In this document: positions 59,904-64,000 of the stretch, in pieces | Numbering within the stretch: the stretch's first letter is position 1 | How the letters are laid out: every line of letters begins with the position of its first letter | Origin: Fimbriimonadaceae bacterium | Lineage (GTDB): Bacteria > Armatimonadota > UBA10988 | Direction: 5' to 3' | Assembly (NCBI GenBank): GCA_020850355.1 | Contig: JADZEX010000082.1 | Span: 1-64,000 of the forward strand | Length of the DNA stretch: 64,000 nt | Program-made: the position numbers and the translations under genes | The notes under the pieces: generated by a model | What the model saw: only the letters and a program-made list of their open reading frames with translations | What the model was told of the DNA's origin: nothing | The model's database searches: none

Positions 59904-60270
59904 TCACGCAGAGGCGCAGAGGCGCAGAGTCAAGATAGTACAATCGTGCTTGGCGTTCGGTGGGTGGTTGCTGGGGACATGATTCACGCAGAGGCGCAGA
60001 GGCATTATGGTAGGATTGTGCTTCGTGTGTGGTGGATGGTTGCTGGGGACACGATTCACGCAGAGGCGCAGAGGCATTATGGTAGGATTGTGCGTCGTGT
60101 GTGGTGGGTGGTTGCTGGGGACACGATTCACGCAGAGGCGCGGAGACGCAGAGTCAAGACAGTCTAAGTGTGCTTCGTGTGTGGTGGGTGGTTGCTGGGA
60201 GCATGCTCTGCGCCGATCTCACAATGGTACTGATATGACACTCTCTGCGCCTCTGCGCCTCTGCGTGAGA
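59904..60270. repeat. Tandem repeat array with GCAGAGGCGCAGAG core
   Basis: Four direct units of about 72-80 bp begin at 59904, 59984, 60056 and 60128, each opening with TCACGCAGAGGCGC. Units two and three are near-identical (72 bp each), with GGCATTATGGTAGGATTG and GTGGTGGGTGGTTGCTGGGG segments. Units one and four carry GCAGAGTCAAGA instead. An inverted copy of the core (CTCTGCGCCTCTGCGTGAGA, ending 60270) closes the array. This core is a widespread repeat in diverse bacterial genomes. The whole stretch 59839-60322 has no supported gene. Confidence 0.85.
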
Positions 60271-60322
60271 CTCTCTCCAATCCACCCAGCGCACTGTCTG
60301 CGTGAAACCGCCTCCGGTCTGC

Positions 60323-62992
60323 TCAGCGTGCGGCCGGCAGTTCCAGGGTTGTCGTGAACTGCTGGCCGGCGGCGCCCTTGACGTGGGCGATGACTGCGGT
60401 GGGGGTTGTCACGACGGCCACTGCGTCGGCCGCGGCGGCGGCTTGGGCGCTGCTGAGGCGCGTGCGCAGCAGGGCGGCCTGGACCGTCAGGACCTCGCCC
60501 GCCGCGCGTTGGCCGAGCGCCTCGGGCGGATCGATCGAGACGATCGCGGCCCCGATGCTCTTTGGACCGCCGATCCGCGTCTTCAGGTCGCGCACGCGCA
60601 GGTTGCGCGGGGCCGGCAGCAGCAGCGCCAGGTCGTCGTCGACACTGAGCCACCGGCTGCGCAGCGAGGTCACCGCGTCACTGCCGCCCGGGCCCAGCAG
60701 CAACAGCTCGCGACAGGTTGCGTCGGCACTGCGGAGCAGGCGCCGGCCACCGTTGAAGAGGTCGTTGGCGATCACCCAGCGCAACGGGTCCAGGGCCCGG
60801 ACCTCGACCTGCCGCTCGGCCCGCCAGGCGCTCAGCACCAGCAGCGACCGGCCGTCGGGCAGGGCCGTGGCCTTGACAAACTGGCGCACCGCGACGGGCA
60901 GCGCCGGGCTGATCGTGTCGGGCGACCAGTCGGTGTCCTGGACGATCGAGTGGAAGACCCGGCCGCCACGCTGCACAAACGCCAGCAGCTCGTGGTAGCG
61001 GCCGATCAGCCCCTTGGCGGTGCGGTCAACGAAGACCACGTCGCAGTCGCGCAGGTCGTAGCCGTTGCGGTTGCGGATCTCAGTGAACGGCACTTTGGCC
61101 GCCAGCAGCGCCTGCTTGACCCACGCCTCGCCGGCGAGGTAGCCGCAACGGCTGTCCCTGGCGCGGGTGTAGGCCAGGATGTTGCCCCACAGTTTGGTCG
61201 CTGTCGGGTCGCCCTCGATTGACCGCTCCTCGACATTGGTCATCGACAGCAGCAGGCTGCCCTGGCCGATCTTGGCTTCGAGCAGCGACGGTCCGCCGCG
61301 CCGGTTGGTGGCCAGCACGGTCCAGCCCGCGCCGGCGGCCGTCAGGCTGTCCAGGTCGCTCAGCCCCGTCAGCGCCGGCACGGCGTGCGGGGTGGTGAAG
61401 ATCGGATGCGTCGGCACGGTGATCCGGTCGCACGGCACATTGTCGTCGACCACCGCCAGCCGGTAGGGTGACGGCCCGCTGGCGACCAGGCCATGGGCGA
61501 CGGTGCCGCTGCTCTCGAAGCCGCCCGCGATGGCGCGCTCCGAGCTGCTCTCGACGGTCGTCCGGGCCCGCGCGCCGGCCAGGGTGATCTCACCGCAGAG
61601 GCTCTTATCCCACTCCAGCATGTGCTCGCCGCGGTCCGAGCAGATCAGCCCCGTGATCGGCCCGGCGTGCGAGTTCCAGCACCAACTGGCGAAGCGCTGC
61701 GGATCGCGGCGGGTGACCAGCTTGCTCTCCGGGCTGACGAAGGTCCCCTCGTTGCGCCGCGCCAGATCGTCCGGGTCACTCGGAGCGATGGCCGGCTGAA
61801 GCTCGTGCAGCAGCGCCGCGATGGTCAGGTTGGCGGCGCAGTCGGTCTCCCATTCCGACGGCCAGCGGGTCATCTGCAGATTGGTGAACCGGCCGCTGAA
61901 GAACGAGCCGTCGTTGTGATGCAACTGCTCCTGCTCGAACGCCGCCACGCGGCGCTGTTCGATCAGCCGCGCGTCGCGGTCGCCGTAGACCTGCTGCATG
62001 TGGACCAGGGCCGGCAGCACGAAGTACATACCATAGGCATAGCGCGGCCAGTCTTTGCCGCCGACATAGGCGAACCGGTTATCCCATAGCCAGAACTGCT
62101 TGGTGCGCTCCCAGACAGGCCGCAGATTGTGGTAGATGGTTGGCAGCGGCTGGCGGCCGTGCTTGCGGAATGCGTAGTAGTCCCAGGCGAAGCTGTGCTG
62201 CGGGCAGACCATGTAGCAGATATGGAACCAGCCGTGGTTTTCGATGGTGAAGTCGTCGTGGATGCAGGCCCCGCCGACCCACTCACTGAGCGGCTGGCCG
62301 GCGACTGGTTGGCTGCTCTGGGCGTCGGCCGCGGTCGATAGGGTGTTGAGGCAGAGCGTGTGGAAGGCCTGCCGCCAGCCGTCGGCGTGGGGGTGTTGCG
62401 GATAGCGGTTCAGCGCCCAGGCCAGCACTTCGCTGTCCCAGGCGTTCTCCTCGGACTTCGTGTCGCCGTACTCGCCGACCCGCGGCGGCAGGCCGCGGTG
62501 GCGGTCTGCTTCGTGGACCACCATCGCCTCGACCCGGCGCAGGTCGTCGGCGGTCAGGTCGGCTGCCAGCAGGTCTACCGCCGGCATCATCCGGCTGACC
62601 CACCAGGCCGACTGCCAGTGGTTGCCCCAGGGCTTCTCGTCGGTACACTTCAGGTCGCCGGTGACGTGGGTCCGCAGACGGTGTCGGATCGCCTGCAGCG
62701 CGTGCTGCCGCACCGTGGCCAGCGGAACGCCCGAGACGCGCGGGTCGTACTTCGGGCGGGTCGCCAGCCAGGCGTAGACCAAGGTGAAGTTGGCGAGCGT
62801 GCGCTGCCCGTTCTCGTCGCTGCGGCCGTCTCCAAACCAGCCGAGCGTGGGATCGGTGTGGTCGTGCCAGCCCCGTTCGGCGTACCGCGGAAAGCGCTGC
62901 AGGATCCGCAGGTAGTCGGCCTGCGTCGGATAGTCGGGGCCAATCGTCGGCGCGCCACAGAGCGACCAGAGTAAGGGCAGGAAGGCAACCAC
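60323..62992 (-). CDS. Large secreted alpha-toroid-like protein of unknown function
   Basis: 889 residues. GTG at 62992 has GGAG 6 nt upstream and gives a signal-like N-terminus (VAFLPLLWSLCGAPTIG); the frame stays open through the neighbouring gene but is non-coding there. Residues about 40-470 are Trp- and His-rich helices (HWQSAWWVSRMMPAVDLL, ENAWDSEVLAWALNRYP, CIHDDFTIENHGWFHICYM) typical of polysaccharide-lyase or GH88-like toroids. The remainder is beta-rich with a Rossmann-like part (GYDLRDCDVVFVDRTAKG, LLAFVQRGGRVFHSIVQD). A role in polysaccharide processing is likely. Catalytic residues are not assigned. Confidence 0.72.
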   Translation of the reverse strand: MVAFLPLLWSLCGAPTIGPDYPTQADYLRILQRFPRYAERGWHDHTDPTLGWFGDGRSDENGQRTLANFTLVYAWLATRPKYDPRVSGVPLATVRQHALQAIRHRLRTHVTGDLKCTDEKPWGNHWQSAWWVSRMMPAVDLLAADLTADDLRRVEAMVVHEADRHRGLPPRVGEYGDTKSEENAWDSEVLAWALNRYPQHPHADGWRQAFHTLCLNTLSTAADAQSSQPVAGQPLSEWVGGACIHDDFTIENHGWFHICYMVCPQHSFAWDYYAFRKHGRQPLPTIYHNLRPVWERTKQFWLWDNRFAYVGGKDWPRYAYGMYFVLPALVHMQQVYGDRDARLIEQRRVAAFEQEQLHHNDGSFFSGRFTNLQMTRWPSEWETDCAANLTIAALLHELQPAIAPSDPDDLARRNEGTFVSPESKLVTRRDPQRFASWCWNSHAGPITGLICSDRGEHMLEWDKSLCGEITLAGARARTTVESSSERAIAGGFESSGTVAHGLVASGPSPYRLAVVDDNVPCDRITVPTHPIFTTPHAVPALTGLSDLDSLTAAGAGWTVLATNRRGGPSLLEAKIGQGSLLLSMTNVEERSIEGDPTATKLWGNILAYTRARDSRCGYLAGEAWVKQALLAAKVPFTEIRNRNGYDLRDCDVVFVDRTAKGLIGRYHELLAFVQRGGRVFHSIVQDTDWSPDTISPALPVAVRQFVKATALPDGRSLLVLSAWRAERQVEVRALDPLRWVIANDLFNGGRRLLRSADATCRELLLLGPGGSDAVTSLRSRWLSVDDDLALLLPAPRNLRVRDLKTRIGGPKSIGAAIVSIDPPEALGQRAAGEVLTVQAALLRTRLSSAQAAAAADAVAVVTTPTAVIAHVKGAAGQQFTTTLELPAAR

Positions 62993-63042
62993 GCCGGTCT
63001 CCGCCGACGGGTTTCGGAATCGGCGGGCGGCCTCCTGCGCGA

Positions 63043-64000
63043 CTACGGCCGATAGCAGATCTTGATGGCCTCCTGGCGGCGCAGCAGTGCGACGCCCTCG
63101 GCGTAGCGGCTCAAGGGCAACTCGACACTGACCAACGGTCGCAGGTCCAGCGAGCCGTCGAGGATCCGCGCCAGGGCGTACTCCGCTGCTTCCTTGCGGT
63201 GGCCACTGTAGCCGTGGAGCGTCAGCCCGGCGTGGTGCTGCGCGTAGGTGTAGTCGTGGCGCTGCACCGCGAACAGGGCGACGTGGCGGTTGGTGCGGTC
63301 GAGCAGCCAGGACACGGCGGCGGGGTAGCCGCAGCAGTCGACGGCGACATCGATGCCGCTGGTGGCGCTGCGCCGGCCGCCGAGCACGGCGTCGGTGGCG
63401 GCGTCGGTCGGGTCGTAGGCCGCGTCTACCACGCCCGCTGCCAGCGCCGCGGCGCGGCGGCCGGCGTGGGGCTCGATCCCGACCACCCGCGTCGCCCCCT
63501 CGGCCCGCAGCAACTGCGCCGCGATCCAGCCCGCCGGCCCCAGCCCGTTGACCGCAGCCCGTTGCCCCGGCACGGCCTGGCAGGGCGCCAGGTCGAGCAG
63601 ACAGACGCTGACGCACATCGCCAGCTCCAGCGAGGCGACGCGCAACGGGTCGGTGCCTGCGGGCACGGCCAGCAGGTTGTCGGCCTCGCAGATCACGTAG
63701 TCGGCGTAGCAACCTTCGCGCTGATGCCCCTGATCGCGCCAGGCGGCGACCAGTTGGCCGACCTCGAAGCTGCTGACGCCAGCTCCGAGAGCGTCGACGC
63801 GGCCGGCCATCTCATGCCCCGGCTGGCCAGGGGTATAAGGATAGTCCAGCCTGGCCCCCACGAACATCGGCTCGCCGGCGTCCAGGTGGAGGTCCCACTG
63901 CGGGCAGGTGTTGCAGCAGATCACCGCCACCCGCACCTGCCCCGGGCCTGGTTCGGGCAGCGGTCGGTCCACCAGTTCGGCCCGCCCTGGGGCCAGGATC
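63043..64000 (-). CDS. Zinc-type alcohol dehydrogenase family protein (5' end beyond window)
   Basis: At least 318 residues; the frame continues past the right edge (ILAPGRAELVDRPLPEPGPG). MDR features: PGQPGHEMAGRVDALGAGVS with GHE zinc-binding pattern, GQRAAVNGLGPAGWIAAQLL as nucleotide-binding loop, VVGIEPHAGRRAAAL, GIDVAVDCCGYP and LVSVELPLSRYAEGVALLRR. It resembles threonine or polyol dehydrogenases. It precedes the toroid gene by 50 nt and may share its transcript. Confidence 0.85.
   Translation of the reverse strand, partial: ILAPGRAELVDRPLPEPGPGQVRVAVICCNTCPQWDLHLDAGEPMFVGARLDYPYTPGQPGHEMAGRVDALGAGVSSFEVGQLVAAWRDQGHQREGCYADYVICEADNLLAVPAGTDPLRVASLELAMCVSVCLLDLAPCQAVPGQRAAVNGLGPAGWIAAQLLRAEGATRVVGIEPHAGRRAAALAAGVVDAAYDPTDAATDAVLGGRRSATSGIDVAVDCCGYPAAVSWLLDRTNRHVALFAVQRHDYTYAQHHAGLTLHGYSGHRKEAAEYALARILDGSLDLRPLVSVELPLSRYAEGVALLRRQEAIKICYRP

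Noticed and set aside
59904-60167. Small frames within the repeat array with repeated peptides (NHPPHTKHNPT and similar)
   Set aside because: They are translations of tandem DNA repeats on either strand, with no start signals and no protein family.
60323-63712. Extension of the toroid protein frame upstream to 63712
   Set aside because: The part beyond 62992 overlaps the alcohol dehydrogenase gene, is Arg-rich, and a good ribosome binding site marks GTG 62992.

Overview
The window is a high-GC, gene-dense bacterial chromosome segment. The best lineage marker is the pseudopilin at 37664-38320: it has an [21 protein letters not shown]-terminus, an AKAREKARQ segment and a C-terminal H-X9-DG motif, a combination typical of Armatimonadota and also seen in Planctomycetes. 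Many secreted carbohydrate-active proteins and a mid-size protein with a UvrB/UvrC motif also fit an armatimonad-like, saccharolytic organism. I assign no species. No rRNA, tRNA or CRISPR array was seen.

Layout. 1-327: the N-terminal end of an IS transposase cut by the window edge, then IS-flank sequence. 328-3798: a secreted protein, a MEMO-family protein and an HD phosphohydrolase. 3979-5507: a divergent pair of an iron-sulfur flavoprotein and a Crp/Fnr regulator. 5679-13886 (minus): a run of two sulfatases with twin-arginine signals, a GH4 glycosidase, a GH42/GATase-like secreted protein and a metallophosphoesterase, which looks like a sulfated-glycan utilisation locus. 14002-14529: an acetyltransferase. 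14620-17773: a tightly coupled trio (DUF262 protein, DUF3696-type ATPase, unknown protein) that looks like an anti-phage defence system, probably Menshen-like. 17869-20984: a glycyl radical enzyme of unknown substrate with its activase. 20989-23521 (minus): UVR-motif protein, TIM-barrel isomerase and serine acetyltransferase.

23655-35956: accessory region with large secreted glycosidase-like proteins, a sialidase, a BrnT toxin with an unusual antitoxin, an orphan HicB, an ankyrin protein and a 44-bp exact repeat that behaves like a duplicated promoter. 36088-37605: a prophage-like control region in which a LexA/CI-type repressor and a small membrane protein diverge from overlapping promoters over a perfect 21-bp palindrome. 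37664-45245 (minus): pseudopilin, two amidohydrolase-fold proteins, a receiver/histidine-kinase-like protein lacking its phosphoacceptor His, DNA ligase LigA and two Flp-type pilins.

45407-54708: a small basic protein, then a long minus-strand run (M20 peptidase, endonuclease IV, DUF362, DegT aminotransferase, Hsp70-like protein, diguanylate cyclase, SufU, SufS). 54848-59838: a branched-chain amino acid type ABC transporter (livJHMG) without a visible livF. 59904-60270: a tandem array of GCAGAGGCGCAGAG repeats. 60323-64000 (minus): a large secreted toroid-like protein and a zinc-type alcohol dehydrogenase cut by the right edge.

Several promoters share the form TTGAC(A/C/G)-17 bp-(C/T)AGACT, which gives this genome a recognisable housekeeping promoter. 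Starts were chosen by Shine-Dalgarno spacing, and many neighbours overlap by ATGA, GTGA or TGATG, so most strand runs are probably operons.
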